From: Georhizobium profundi | GTDB taxonomy: Bacteria > Pseudomonadota > Alphaproteobacteria > Rhizobiales > Rhizobiaceae | DNA: 64,000 nucleotides | Assembly (NCBI RefSeq): GCF_003952725.1 | Contig: NZ_CP032509.1 | Coordinates: 682,001 to 746,000, forward strand | Direction of reading: 5' to 3' | In this document: positions 8,743 through 19,751 of the stretch, piece by piece | Layout of the letters: the number at the start of each line of letters is the position of its first letter | Numbering within the stretch: position 1 is the stretch's first letter | Position numbers and translations under genes: made by a program | The notes under the pieces: generated by a model | Told to the model about the DNA's origin: nothing | Database searches by the model: none | The model's input: only the letters and a program-made list of their open reading frames with translations

Positions 8743-11209
8743 CAGCTTTTCGATCCGCCGTCGGATCACCGCCCTTGCCGCGTTTCTTCTCGTTGCCGCT
8801 GCGCTGATCCTTTTGGTCTTCATCAGGGACTATGCCGAGCGCGCCTCCGATCGCGCCTTCGACCGGCTGCTTGCAGCCTCGGCACTGACCATCGCCGGCG
8901 CGGTGCAGATCGAAGATGGCGACGTGACGGTGGAGCTTCCCTACGCATCCTTCGCGATGGTGTCGGGCGACGACCGGGTCTTCTATGCGGTGCGCGCGCC
9001 GGATGGCGCGCTCGTCACCGGCTATGACGATCTTGCTGCCGACATGCCGCTTGCGCAAACGCTCGATGCTGAGTTCGATGACGTGCGCTATGGCGGCGAA
9101 GTCGTGCGGGTCGCAAGCGTCGGTCGCCTGATTTCGACGGCGGACGGGACCGGATGGGTCACGATCCGTGTCGCCGAAACGCAAGGCGCGCGCGAAACGC
9201 TGTCGCGCGAGATCGTCAACAACGCGCTGGTGCCGCTCTTGGTGCTGACCCTGCTCGCCGCATGGCTCGTCTGGTACCTCATTCGGCGGACTTTCGCGCC
9301 GCTGCTCACGCTGGAACGTGAATTGCGCGCCCGCTCGCCCGACGATCTCTCGCCGGTGGACATTCCGGTGCCGGTGGAGGTGCGCCACGTCGTCGGCGCG
9401 CTGAACGAGTTCATGGCACGGCTGAACCAGTCGATGGTGCGCCTCAGCGAATTGGTGGCTGAGGCGGCCCACCAGGTGCGCACGCCGCTCGCATCGCTGC
9501 GCGCGCAGGCGGAGGTCGCAATGGACGAAACGGATCCGGCTGCCATGCGGGCCCGGGTCGAGCGGATCCACCAGGGCGCCGTGCAGTCGAGCCAGCTTGT
9601 GACCCAGTTGCTGATGGATGCGACGGTCTCGCATCGCCTCGATCTGCGCGACGTGCAGGTGATGGCTATCGGCGCGCTGGTCAACGAAGTGGCGCAGCGG
9701 CTCGATCCGGACCAATTGATGCGCATCAGCGTCGAGATGGAAGCCGATGTGGCGGAGATCGGCTTTCCTGCCGATCGCGTCGTCATGCGCGAGATGCTGA
9801 AGAACGTGGTCGACAACGCGCTCGCCTATTCGCAGGGCGACGTGATCATCCGCGTGGAACGCGCACAGGAAGAAAACCGTGACGTGCTCAATTTGTCGGT
9901 TCTCGATCGGGGGCCTGGTATCCCCGATGCGGAGAAGGAGGCCGTGATGGAGCGCTTTCGTCGCGGCGCGAGCGCCGGCGTTCAGCCGGGTTCAGGCTTG
10001 GGGCTGGCGATCGTGCGCCGCGTGGCCGAGGCGCATCGCGGGCGCTTCACTTTGAAGGACCGTGCCGGTGGTGGCCTCGTTGCCGAGATATGCCTGCCGC
10101 TTTCCGGGCGCGGAAGCGATCGCCGGGAGGGTCGGGCCGGACGAGGGGCGATCCCTGCGGCGATCGCGCTTCTGGTCGGCGCATGGTTCATGCCGTCGCA
10201 CGAAGCTGCTGCCGAACCGCTCGTTTTCCCCGCAAGATCCGTGGAAACGGCAACGCTGACGATTGTTGGGACGACGGATACGCGGCTCTTCACGCTGTTC
10301 GTCGAGGCCTTTCAGGAGCGTTATCCTGACGTCGCTGTTCGTTACGACGAGACCGACACGCTGTTGATGTACGAGAATTATCTTGCCGGCACGCTCGATC
10401 CCCCGGCGGATCTGATGATCAGTTCTTCGTCTGACCTGCAGGTGAAGCTCGCCAATGATGGGCATGCATTGCGGCATGAACCCGCCGCGGTGTCGGTGCC
10501 GGATTGGGCGACGTGGCGGAACGAAGTTTTCGGGTTTACCTTCGAGCCCGCAGTGATCGTCTACAATCCTGATCTCGTCTCGCAGGATGAAGCGCCGCGC
10601 ACGCATCTGGCGCTTGCGGAGTTTTTGGAAGCCAATGTCGCGCGCCTGACGGGAAAGGTCGCGACCTACGACATCGCAACGAGCGGGGTCGGCTATCTGC
10701 TCGCCGTCCAGGATCAACTGATTTCATCGCAGTTCTGGCGTCTCGCTTCGGCCTTCGGGCGGACAGGCGCCGTTCTCAGCGGATCGAGCCCCGATATTCT
10801 CGACCGGGTCGACGCCGGCGAACTGGCGATCGCCTACAATGTGCTGGGCTCCTACGCGTTTGCCCGGCAGGCGGAGGGCGCGAATATCCAGATCATCGTG
10901 CCCGATGATTACGTGCTGGTGCTGACCCGCAGCGCGGTGATCGCACGCGATGCGCCGAATGCGGAAACGGCAAGACTCTTTCTCGATTTTCTCCTCTCCG
11001 ATGAGGGTCAGGCGGTGGCAGCAGGACCGACGGCGCTCGGCGCGGTGCGCGGTGGCGTGCGCGGCATCTGGACGGCTGCGAACATTACAGAGATGGGGCG
11101 AGGCGCGGTGCAGCCGATCGCGCTTGGCCCGGCACTCATGGTCGCGCTCGACCAGCAGCGGCGCGCGCGTTTTCTGGAGACCTGGCGCGGCATCGTCTCG
11201 CCTCCATGA
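8732..11209 (+). CDS. Histidine kinase fused to a periplasmic solute-binding protein
   Basis: One uninterrupted frame of 825 residues joins two proteins normally encoded separately. Residues 1-457 form a TctE-type sensor kinase: TM1 about 12-31, a periplasmic sensor domain, TM2 about 165-184, H-box with His247 (EAAHQVRTPL), N-box Asn358/Asn362, and G-boxes DRGPGIP and GSGLGLA. After a basic linker (GSDRREGRAGRG) a third hydrophobic segment (about 473-487) ends in an AAAEP cleavage-like site and leads to an AfuA-like ABC-type binding protein (about 505-825). The predicted topology puts the binding domain in the periplasm. No in-frame ATG, GTG or TTG sits at the junction before the hydrophobic segment, so separate translation is unlikely. 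Start 8732 overlaps the regulator by 11 bases; 8711 and 8684 are alternatives. Confidence 0.9.
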   Translation: MRADSFSIRRRITALAAFLLVAAALILLVFIRDYAERASDRAFDRLLAASALTIAGAVQIEDGDVTVELPYASFAMVSGDDRVFYAVRAPDGALVTGYDDLAADMPLAQTLDAEFDDVRYGGEVVRVASVGRLISTADGTGWVTIRVAETQGARETLSREIVNNALVPLLVLTLLAAWLVWYLIRRTFAPLLTLERELRARSPDDLSPVDIPVPVEVRHVVGALNEFMARLNQSMVRLSELVAEAAHQVRTPLASLRAQAEVAMDETDPAAMRARVERIHQGAVQSSQLVTQLLMDATVSHRLDLRDVQVMAIGALVNEVAQRLDPDQLMRISVEMEADVAEIGFPADRVVMREMLKNVVDNALAYSQGDVIIRVERAQEENRDVLNLSVLDRGPGIPDAEKEAVMERFRRGASAGVQPGSGLGLAIVRRVAEAHRGRFTLKDRAGGGLVAEICLPLSGRGSDRREGRAGRGAIPAAIALLVGAWFMPSHEAAAEPLVFPARSVETATLTIVGTTDTRLFTLFVEAFQERYPDVAVRYDETDTLLMYENYLAGTLDPPADLMISSSSDLQVKLANDGHALRHEPAAVSVPDWATWRNEVFGFTFEPAVIVYNPDLVSQDEAPRTHLALAEFLEANVARLTGKVATYDIATSGVGYLLAVQDQLISSQFWRLASAFGRTGAVLSGSSPDILDRVDAGELAIAYNVLGSYAFARQAEGANIQIIVPDDYVLVLTRSAVIARDAPNAETARLFLDFLLSDEGQAVAAGPTALGAVRGGVRGIWTAANITEMGRGAVQPIALGPALMVALDQQRRARFLETWRGIVSPP

Positions 11210-11403
11210 CCAGGACGGGACATGGCTGACAGGTGGACGACAGGTTGGCGTGTTAGTTTCTGCCGTGATCGGGTCTGGGAGGGCCTCAACGATCCTTGGG
11301 AGGAGGTTGCTCAGCGCCCCCCCCATTTGACAGTTTCATCGCCCTTCCAGCCGTTCGAAGCGACGCCGCATGGCGTCCGAAACAGAACACCTGGGAGGTC
11401 ATC

Positions 11404-12357
11404 TTGAAGAAATCCGTATTCGCTGCTGCTTTCGCGGCACTGCTCACCAGCACATCCGCTTTCGCGCAGATGGACGAACTGAAGATTATGGCGCCCGCAG
11501 CGCCAGGCGGTGGCTGGGATCAGACGGCCCGTTCGATCCAGTCGGTGCTCCAGGCTGAAGGCCTCGCGTCCAACATCCAGGTCGAGAACGTTGCCGGCGC
11601 CGGCGGCACGATCGGTCTCCAGCAGTTCGTCAACCGCTCGGCAGGCGATCCGACGGCAACGATCGTCGGCGGCTACGTCATGGTCGGCGCGATCATCGCC
11701 AACGCCGCTCCGGTCACGCTTGCCGATGTCACGCCGATCGCCCGTCTGACCGGCGAGTACGTCGTCGTCATCGCACCGGCCGACAGCGAAATCGACAATG
11801 CCGAAGAGCTAGCCGAAGCCATGCGCGCCGATCCTGGTTCAGTGACGTGGGGCGGTGGTTCCGCCGGCGGCGTCGACCACATCGCGGCCGGCCTCTTCGC
11901 CCAAGCAGCCGATGTCGACCCGCGCGCCTTGAACTACATCCCGTTCTCCGGTGGCGGCGAAGCGCTTGCGGCAATCCTCGGCGGCCAGGTCACCGTTGGC
12001 ATTTCCGGTTACAGCGAGTTCGCATCGCAGATCGAAGCCGGCGAAGTGAAGGTGATCGCGATCACCGCTCCTGAGCGTCAGGACTATGTCGACGCGCCGA
12101 CCTTTGCCGAGCAGGGCTTCGACCTCGACGTCCAGAACTGGCGCATGATCGCAGCCGCCCCGGACATTTCGGATGAAGAGCGCCAGACACTGACCGACAC
12201 GATCCGGACGATGTCGGAATCCGAAGCATGGGCCACCGAACTCGAAACACGCGGCTGGGTGAACACCTATCTCGACGGCGAAGAGTTCCAGACCTACCTG
12301 AACCAGGAGATCGAGGCGACGACTGCCATCCTCTCCGACCTCGGCATCAGCCAGTAA
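11404..12357 (+). CDS. tctC: Tripartite tricarboxylate transporter binding protein TctC
   Basis: I choose the TTG at 11404, five bases after GGGAGG. It gives a clean signal peptide (KKSVFAAAFAALLTSTSAFA, cleaved before Q) and a 317-residue protein of normal family length; longer in-frame starts upstream have no such fit. Family features are visible: IMAPAAPGGGWDQTAR near the mature N-terminus, the loop NVAGAGGTIGLQQ, and TWGGGSAGGVDHIAAGLF. The protein captures a carboxylate in the periplasm for TctA/TctB. It lies 194 bases downstream of the kinase fusion, in the same direction, with a run of eight C at 11317-11324 in the leader. Confidence 0.93.
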   Translation: MKKSVFAAAFAALLTSTSAFAQMDELKIMAPAAPGGGWDQTARSIQSVLQAEGLASNIQVENVAGAGGTIGLQQFVNRSAGDPTATIVGGYVMVGAIIANAAPVTLADVTPIARLTGEYVVVIAPADSEIDNAEELAEAMRADPGSVTWGGGSAGGVDHIAAGLFAQAADVDPRALNYIPFSGGGEALAAILGGQVTVGISGYSEFASQIEAGEVKVIAITAPERQDYVDAPTFAEQGFDLDVQNWRMIAAAPDISDEERQTLTDTIRTMSESEAWATELETRGWVNTYLDGEEFQTYLNQEIEATTAILSDLGISQ

Positions 12358-12358
12358 G

Positions 12359-12889
12359 ATGGCGACGCACGAACAGGGCGGGGCCGGCATGCGCCGGCCC
12401 GACGAGGCGGCCCGTCGCAAGTTCGACCTCGGTGGATTGGCGATCGCGATCGGGCTGTTTCTGTTCTCCGCCCTGATCGCGCTCGACGCGTCCTCCTATC
12501 CCGAACGGCGCAGCTATGCGCAGATCGGGCCGGAGATATTTCCTTACATCGTCGCCATCGGCATCGCCGTTTTCGGCGTTCTGACAGTCGTAATGGCACG
12601 GCGCGGGGACTTTCCCGAACGCGAAGCCTTGAACTGGGGTCCGGTAATCTGGATCATCGGGGCACTCGCCGGCATGACCGCGCTGCTCTATGCGGGCGCC
12701 GGTTTTATCATCGCGTCCGGGGTCCTGTTCGGTGGTGCCGCGCGCGGTTTCGGCCGCAAGCCAGTGATCCTGACCGTGTTCGTCGGCGTGGTGATCTCCG
12801 CGCTGCTTTACGTGCTCTTTCGCCAGGGTCTCGGGCTGTCGCTGCCGGCCGGGCTGATCGAGCCGTATCTCAACGCGCTGTTTCGTTAG
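12359..12889 (+). CDS. tctB: Tripartite tricarboxylate transporter small subunit TctB
   Basis: The start codon follows the tctC stop by one base, implying coupled translation. The 176-residue protein has four predicted membrane segments (GLAIAIGLFLFSALIAL; IVAIGIAVFGVLTVV; VIWIIGALAGMTALLYAGAGFII; PVILTVFVGVVISALLYVLF) and the conserved IGPEIFPYIVA stretch of the TctB family. It is the small membrane subunit that works with TctA. Confidence 0.9.
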   Translation: MATHEQGGAGMRRPDEAARRKFDLGGLAIAIGLFLFSALIALDASSYPERRSYAQIGPEIFPYIVAIGIAVFGVLTVVMARRGDFPEREALNWGPVIWIIGALAGMTALLYAGAGFIIASGVLFGGAARGFGRKPVILTVFVGVVISALLYVLFRQGLGLSLPAGLIEPYLNALFR

Positions 12890-13044
12890 AGGTGTCGCGT
12901 TGCTGTGCGGTGAACCCGTTCTCGCCGCACCTGGAAACGCACCAGCCACTTCCGTCCTTGCAGAATTGCAGCTTGCCGAGCGACGCCTCTGAATTTCAGG
13001 CTTGAGCCAGCGGTCGCTGCCCAAACGAGAGTATTCCGACGATC

Positions 13045-14574
13045 ATGGATACGTTCGCGCTTCTTTTCGATGGTCTGCTCATCGCAGCACAGCCGGCCAA
13101 TCTCGGCTTCGCGCTGCTCGGTGTTCTGCTTGGCACGGCCGTCGGTGTTCTGCCGGGCCTCGGACCGGCACTGACCGTAGCCCTTCTTCTGCCCGTCTCG
13201 CTGTCCTTCGGGGCCACCGGCTCCATGATCATGTTCGCCGGTATCTATTATGGCGGCATGTATGGCGGGGCGATTTCCTCGATCCTCCTGAACACCCCCG
13301 GCGAGACCGCGTCGATCATGACGGCGCTCGAGGGAAACAAGATGGCGAAGGACGGGCGCGGCGGCAAAGCGCTCGGCGCTGCGGCCATCGGCTCCTTCTT
13401 CGGCGGCACCTGTGCCACGATCGGCCTTGCGATCATCGCGCCGCTGATGGTGAAGGTGGCGCTCTCCTTCGGTCCGGCGGAATATTTCGCGCTGATGGTG
13501 CTGTCGTTCCTCACGGTTTCGGCGGCCTTCGGCGGTTCGCTCATCCGCGGCCTGACGGCGCTCTTCATCGGCCTTTCGATCGGCCTTGTCGGCATCGACA
13601 GCCTGACGGGCCAGGCGCGCCTCTCCTTCGGCGTTCCCCAGCTTCGCGACAACATCGATATCGCCATCATCGCCGTCGGCCTGTTCGCCATCGGTGAAAC
13701 GCTGTTCATCGCCTCGCAGGCGAGCACGATCAACGAGAAGCTTCAGGCCGTGAAAGGCTCCGTCTGGCTGAGCCTTGCCGAGCTGAAGCGCTGCTTCAAG
13801 CCGTTCCTGCGCGGCACGGGCCTCGGCTTCCTGTTCGGCCCGCTGCCGACCGGCGGCGCCGAAATCCCGACCTTCCTTTCCTATTCGTTCGAGCGGAAAT
13901 CGGCCAAGGGCATTGCCCGCGAAGAGTTCGACAGCGGCAAGGGCGCCATCGAAGGCGTGGCCGGCCCCGAATCAGCCAACAACGCATCGGCCGCCGGCAC
14001 GCTCATCCCGCTTCTGACACTCGGCCTGCCGACATCGGCGACCGCTGCCGTCATGCTCGCCGGCTTCCAGCAGTACGGCCTGCAGCCGGGCCCTCTGCTC
14101 TTCACAAACAATCCTCAACTGGTCTGGGGCCTGATCGCCAGCCTCTTCATCGCCAATCTGATGCTGGTGCTCCTCAACCTGCCGTTCGTCGGTATCTGGG
14201 TGAAGCTTCTGACGATCCCGCGCCCGTGGCTTTACGCTGGTATCATGACCTTCGCCTCGCTCGGCATCGTCGGCGCGCAAGGCTCTGCCTTCGCACTGAT
14301 CCTGTTGCTGGTCTTCGGCATCATCGGCTTCATCATGCGTCGCTTCGATTATCCGCTGGCACCGGTTCTCGTCGGCGCCATCCTCGGGCCACTGGCCGAA
14401 GAGCAATTGCGCCGTGGATTGATGATCAATCAGGGTGATTTCACGTTCCTCTTCACCTCCTGGATTGCCCTGACGATCTATGCCGTCGCCATCGCTGCCG
14501 TTGCGGGCCCCATCCTTTGGACCAAGCTGTCCAAGCGGGGCCGGGCCGCCGCCGAGGCGCTCCACGAGCATTGA
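13045..14574 (+). CDS. tctA: Tripartite tricarboxylate transporter large permease TctA
   Basis: This 509-residue polytopic protein has the two repeated TctA signature regions: [17 protein letters not shown] in the first half and the Gly/Ser-rich segment around [22 protein letters not shown] in the second. [22 protein letters not shown] is also diagnostic. It forms the channel-like permease of the tripartite tricarboxylate system. The gene lies 155 bases after tctB; that gap shows no gene and only a weak GAGAG ribosome site. It completes the tctCBA set downstream of the two-component pair. Confidence 0.96.
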   Translation: MDTFALLFDGLLIAAQPANLGFALLGVLLGTAVGVLPGLGPALTVALLLPVSLSFGATGSMIMFAGIYYGGMYGGAISSILLNTPGETASIMTALEGNKMAKDGRGGKALGAAAIGSFFGGTCATIGLAIIAPLMVKVALSFGPAEYFALMVLSFLTVSAAFGGSLIRGLTALFIGLSIGLVGIDSLTGQARLSFGVPQLRDNIDIAIIAVGLFAIGETLFIASQASTINEKLQAVKGSVWLSLAELKRCFKPFLRGTGLGFLFGPLPTGGAEIPTFLSYSFERKSAKGIAREEFDSGKGAIEGVAGPESANNASAAGTLIPLLTLGLPTSATAAVMLAGFQQYGLQPGPLLFTNNPQLVWGLIASLFIANLMLVLLNLPFVGIWVKLLTIPRPWLYAGIMTFASLGIVGAQGSAFALILLLVFGIIGFIMRRFDYPLAPVLVGAILGPLAEEQLRRGLMINQGDFTFLFTSWIALTIYAVAIAAVAGPILWTKLSKRGRAAAEALHEH

Positions 14575-14587
14575 TCTTACGTCTTGA

Positions 14588-15904
<1,317 letters not shown>

Positions 15905-15995
15905 TGGATCGCAGTCTTGAAAACGTGTGCGGCGGTGCCCTGTCGTCACGGTCGGGCGCGTCCAATCCAGGCAGCCTGATGCAGGGAGCTCGCTG

Positions 15996-17009
15996 ATGGC
16001 GCGCATGTCCATGATCGAAGCCATCCGGTCGGCCATGGATGTCTCCATGGAGCGCAATGACGATGTGGTCGTGTTCGGCGAGGATGTCGGCTATTTCGGC
16101 GGAGTTTTCCGCTGCACGGCTGGACTTCAGCAGAAATACGGGAAGACGCGGTGCTTCGACACGCCGATTTCCGAACTGGGCATTGTCGGTGCGGCGATCG
16201 GCATGGCGGCCTACGGCCTCAGGCCCTGCATCGAGATCCAGTTTGCCGACTATGTGTATCCAGCCTTCGACCAGATCGCATCGGAGGCCGCGCGCATTCG
16301 CTATCGCTCCAACGGCCAATTCACCTGCCCGATCGTGATTCGCATGCCGACGGGCGGCGGCATCTTCGGCGGGCAGACGCACAGCCAGAGCCCGGAAGCG
16401 CTGTTCACCCATGTCTCAGGTTTGAAGGTCGTCGTTCCGTCCAATCCGGTCGACGCGAAAGGTCTGCTGATCGCGGCGATCGAGGATCCGGACCCGGTGA
16501 TTTTTCTGGAACCGAAGCGGCTCTATAACGGGCCGTTCGACGGGCATCACGACAAGCCTGTCACGCCCTGGTCGAAACATGCCTTGGGCGAGGTGCCGGA
16601 AGGGCACTTCACCGTGCCGCTCGGCAAGGCGGAGGTGCGCCGGGCGGGCGCGGAACTCACCGTGCTCGCCTATGGCACGATGACCTATGTGTCGGAGGCC
16701 GCCGCTGCCGATACGGGCATCGATGCCGAAATCATCGACCTCAAGACGCTGCTGCCGCTCGATCTGGAAACGATCGTTGCTTCCGTTTCAAAAACCGGAC
16801 GGTGCGTGATCGTGCATGAAGCGACGCTGACATCCGGCTTCGGCGCGGAGCTTGCCGCGCTCGTGCAGAAGCATTGTTTCTACCATCTTGAAGCGCCGAT
16901 CACGCGCGTGACCGGCTGGGACACGCCCTATCCGCATGCGCAGGAGTGGGATTATTTCCCCGGGCCCGCACGTGTCGGCCGGGCGATGATCGAGACGATG
17001 GAGGGCTGA
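15996..17009 (+). CDS. bkdA2: Branched-chain 2-oxoacid dehydrogenase E1 beta
   Basis: From the ATG at 15996 (MARMSMIEAIRSAMDVSM) the protein has 337 residues, the usual length for E1 beta. The conserved segments VVVFGEDVGYFGGVFR, DTPISELGIVGAAIGMA, RMPTGGGIFGGQTHSQSPE and DLKTLLPLD are present, and together with E1 alpha they form the active heterotetramer. The gap after bkdA1 is 91 bases. bkdB begins four bases after the stop. Confidence 0.95.
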   Translation: MARMSMIEAIRSAMDVSMERNDDVVVFGEDVGYFGGVFRCTAGLQQKYGKTRCFDTPISELGIVGAAIGMAAYGLRPCIEIQFADYVYPAFDQIASEAARIRYRSNGQFTCPIVIRMPTGGGIFGGQTHSQSPEALFTHVSGLKVVVPSNPVDAKGLLIAAIEDPDPVIFLEPKRLYNGPFDGHHDKPVTPWSKHALGEVPEGHFTVPLGKAEVRRAGAELTVLAYGTMTYVSEAAAADTGIDAEIIDLKTLLPLDLETIVASVSKTGRCVIVHEATLTSGFGAELAALVQKHCFYHLEAPITRVTGWDTPYPHAQEWDYFPGPARVGRAMIETMEG

Positions 17010-17013
17010 GGCG

Positions 17014-18333
17014 ATGGGCGAACGCGCAATCAAGCTGCCCGATGTCGGCGAAGGCGTCGCCGAGGCCGAACTCGTCGAGTGGCATGTGAAGATCGGCGAT
17101 GCCGTGCGGGAAGACGATATCGTCGCCGCCGTCATGACCGACAAGGCAACGGTGGAAATTCCGGCACCCTGCGATGGCGAGATCGCCTGGCTCGGCGCGG
17201 ACGTTGGCGATGTCGTCGCCGTCGGCTCGGTGATCGTGCGCATCAGGACGGGTGAGGCCGGATCGGACGAAGACCCGACCCCGAAGCCGATGGATGACGG
17301 CGCGGAGGAAGCGCTAATCGCTGACGGGCTGAGCGGCGAGGGCGAGGATTTGCCGCCACCGCCTGCAACCGAACCCGAAACAGTCGATACAAAGCCGGCA
17401 AAGGATTCTGAGCCGAGGGAGCCAAGCCTCAAACGGCCTACCCGCCCCGTTGCGGCAATCAGTGCCGACAAGCCGCTGGCTTCGCCGGCCGTGCGGCTGC
17501 GTGCCCGGGATGCGGGCATCGATCTGCGTCAGGTGGTGGGGTCCGGTCCAGCGGGCCGAATCACCCATGACGATCTCGATCAGTTCGTTGCCAAGGGTCC
17601 GAGCGCGGCATCGCCGGCCGGTCTCATGCGACGCACCGATGTCGAGGACATCAAGCTCGTTGGCCTCCGCCGCAAGATCGCGGAGAAGATGGCTATCGCC
17701 AAACGCCACATTCCCCACATCACCTATGTGGAGGAAGTGGACATGTCGGCGCTCGAGGATCTGCGGACGGCGCTGAACCGTGACAAGCGCCCCGACCAGC
17801 CGAAACTGACGCTGCTGCCGTTCCTCATGCGGGCGATGGTGAAGGCGATCGCTGCACAGCCGCAGTTCAACAGCCATTTCGACGACGAGGCGAACATCAT
17901 CCACCGCCATGGCGGTGTCCATATCGGCATCGCGGCGCAAACGCCGTCCGGGCTCGTCGTGCCCGTTGCCAAGCACTGCGAGGCGCGGGACCTCTGGGAA
18001 TGCGCGGCGGAAGTCGGCAGGCTTTCGGACGCGGCGAAATCGGGTACGGCGACGCGCGAGGAGCTTTCGGGTTCCACGATCACGATCACCTCGCTCGGCG
18101 CGCTCGGCGGCATCGTGACGACACCCTTGATCAACCATCCGGAAGTCGCGATCATCGGGGTCAACAAGATGGCGATCCGCCCCCATTGGGACGGCACCGC
18201 GTTCGTGCCACGGCGCATGATGAACCTGTCCTGCAGTTTCGATCATCGGATCATCGACGGCCATGATGCGGCGGTCTTCGTCCAGCGGATCAAGACGCTG
18301 ATGGAAACGCCGGCCATGATCTTCGTGGCATGA
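17014..18333 (+). CDS. bkdB: Branched-chain 2-oxoacid dehydrogenase E2 (lipoamide acyltransferase)
   Basis: The 439-residue E2 has one lipoyl domain (residues 1-76; lipoyl-lysine at 44 in [10 protein letters not shown]), an acidic/proline linker, a peripheral-subunit-binding domain ([16 protein letters not shown], about 150-185), and the acyltransferase domain ending in [12 protein letters not shown] with the catalytic His and Asp. The domain order matches BCKDH E2. It overlaps no neighbour but is only four bases from bkdA2 and seven from the E3 gene, so the operon is tightly packed. Confidence 0.95.
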   Translation: MGERAIKLPDVGEGVAEAELVEWHVKIGDAVREDDIVAAVMTDKATVEIPAPCDGEIAWLGADVGDVVAVGSVIVRIRTGEAGSDEDPTPKPMDDGAEEALIADGLSGEGEDLPPPPATEPETVDTKPAKDSEPREPSLKRPTRPVAAISADKPLASPAVRLRARDAGIDLRQVVGSGPAGRITHDDLDQFVAKGPSAASPAGLMRRTDVEDIKLVGLRRKIAEKMAIAKRHIPHITYVEEVDMSALEDLRTALNRDKRPDQPKLTLLPFLMRAMVKAIAAQPQFNSHFDDEANIIHRHGGVHIGIAAQTPSGLVVPVAKHCEARDLWECAAEVGRLSDAAKSGTATREELSGSTITITSLGALGGIVTTPLINHPEVAIIGVNKMAIRPHWDGTAFVPRRMMNLSCSFDHRIIDGHDAAVFVQRIKTLMETPAMIFVA

Positions 18334-18340
18334 GGGGGCG

Positions 18341-19741
18341 GTGATGAAAGACATTTCCTGCAAGCTTCTCGTCATCGGCGCCGGTCCCGGCGGCTATGTC
18401 TGCGCCATTCGTGCCGGCCAGCTCGGCATCGATACGGTCATCGTGGAGGCGGTGAAGCCCGGCGGCACCTGCCTCAATGTCGGCTGCATCCCATCCAAGG
18501 CGATCATCCATGCGGCCGATCAGTTCGCCGAGACAAAGGCTATGGCGGCCGGCGAAAGCCCGCTCGGCATCACGCTTGCCGAGCCACGCATCGATCTCAC
18601 CCGTACGATGGCCTGGAAGGACAAGATCGTCGGGCGACTGACGACGGGCGTGGCGGGACTCTTGAAGAAGGCCGGCGTGAAGACCGTGCAAGGCTGGGCG
18701 CGGTTTCGCGACGGCAAGACGGTCGAGGTCAAGACCGAAACCGGCGTTCAAGTCATCCGGGCGGAATCGATCGTGATCGCCACCGGCTCGGAATCGGTGC
18801 CGTTGCCCGGGCTCCCCTTCGGCGGTTCGGTGATTTCCTCGACCGATGCGCTGGCACTCAAAGCCGTGCCGGAGCGGCTCGCCATCGTCGGCGCCGGCTA
18901 TATCGGGCTCGAACTCGGCACGGCCTTCGCCAAGCTCGGCTCACAGGTGACCATCGTCGAAGCCGCCGATCGCATCCTGCCGCTCTATGACGGCGAACTG
19001 ACGCGCCCTGGCGCGAAGCGGCTGGGCGAGCTCGGCATAGAGGTCGTCCTCGGGGCAAAGGCGCGCGGGCTTTCCGGCAAAGGCGATGCGCTTCTGGTTG
19101 AGGGGGCACACGGCAACGATCTGCGCATCGCAGCCGACAAGGTGCTGGTGACGGTGGGCCGGCGGCCGCTGACGGAAGGCTGGGGCCTCGAAGAACTCGA
19201 TCTCGACCGCTCCGGTGCTGCGATCCGCATCGACGAGACCTGCCGCACCTCGATGCGCGGCGTCTACGCGATCGGCGACGTCACGGGCGAGCCGATGCTT
19301 GCGCATCGGGCCATGGCGCAAGGCGAAATGGTGGCGGAAATCATCGCTGGCCACCGCCGCGCTTTCGACAAACGCGTGATCCCGGCAGTGTGTTTCACCG
19401 ATCCGGAGATCGTGACGGCGGGGCTCTCGCCCGACGAGGCGCGTCGCGGTGGCCGCGAGGTCAAGATTGGCCTCTTCCCGTTCCAAGCGAATGGCCGGGC
19501 GATGACGATGGAAGCCGAGCAGGGTTTCGTGCGGGTGGTTGCCCGGGCGGACAACCATCTCGTTCTTGGTATTCAAGCAGTGGGGAAAGGCGTTTCGGAG
19601 CTTTCCGCTGCCTTCGGCATCGCGATCGAGATGGGCGCGCGGCTGGAAGACATCGCCGGCACGATCCATGCCCATCCGACACAAGGCGAGGCGCTGCAGG
19701 AAGCGGCGCTGAAGGCGCTGGGCGCGGCGCTCCATATCTGA
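18341..19741 (+). CDS. lpdV: Dihydrolipoamide dehydrogenase (E3) of the branched-chain complex
   Basis: A second 466-residue E3 with FAD motif GAGPGGY, redox disulfide Cys44-Cys49 in [16 protein letters not shown] motif [10 protein letters not shown] and the C-terminal HAHPT motif. It diverges clearly from lpdA at 2023 and lies in the bkd operon, so it should be the dedicated E3 (LpdV type). Start 18341 (MMKDIS) or the next codon at 18344 are both possible; GAGGGGG lies just upstream. Confidence 0.95.
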   Translation: MMKDISCKLLVIGAGPGGYVCAIRAGQLGIDTVIVEAVKPGGTCLNVGCIPSKAIIHAADQFAETKAMAAGESPLGITLAEPRIDLTRTMAWKDKIVGRLTTGVAGLLKKAGVKTVQGWARFRDGKTVEVKTETGVQVIRAESIVIATGSESVPLPGLPFGGSVISSTDALALKAVPERLAIVGAGYIGLELGTAFAKLGSQVTIVEAADRILPLYDGELTRPGAKRLGELGIEVVLGAKARGLSGKGDALLVEGAHGNDLRIAADKVLVTVGRRPLTEGWGLEELDLDRSGAAIRIDETCRTSMRGVYAIGDVTGEPMLAHRAMAQGEMVAEIIAGHRRAFDKRVIPAVCFTDPEIVTAGLSPDEARRGGREVKIGLFPFQANGRAMTMEAEQGFVRVVARADNHLVLGIQAVGKGVSELSAAFGIAIEMGARLEDIAGTIHAHPTQGEALQEAALKALGAALHI

Positions 19742-19751
19742 TGGCCGCGCC

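Noticed and set aside
8609..9715. Minus-strand frame of 368 codons over the kinase
   Set aside because: Antisense to the kinase domain, with no motifs of its own.
10062..10329. Possible separate start for the binding-protein half of the fusion
   Set aside because: The frames here are out of phase; the true frame has no ATG, GTG or TTG before the third hydrophobic segment.
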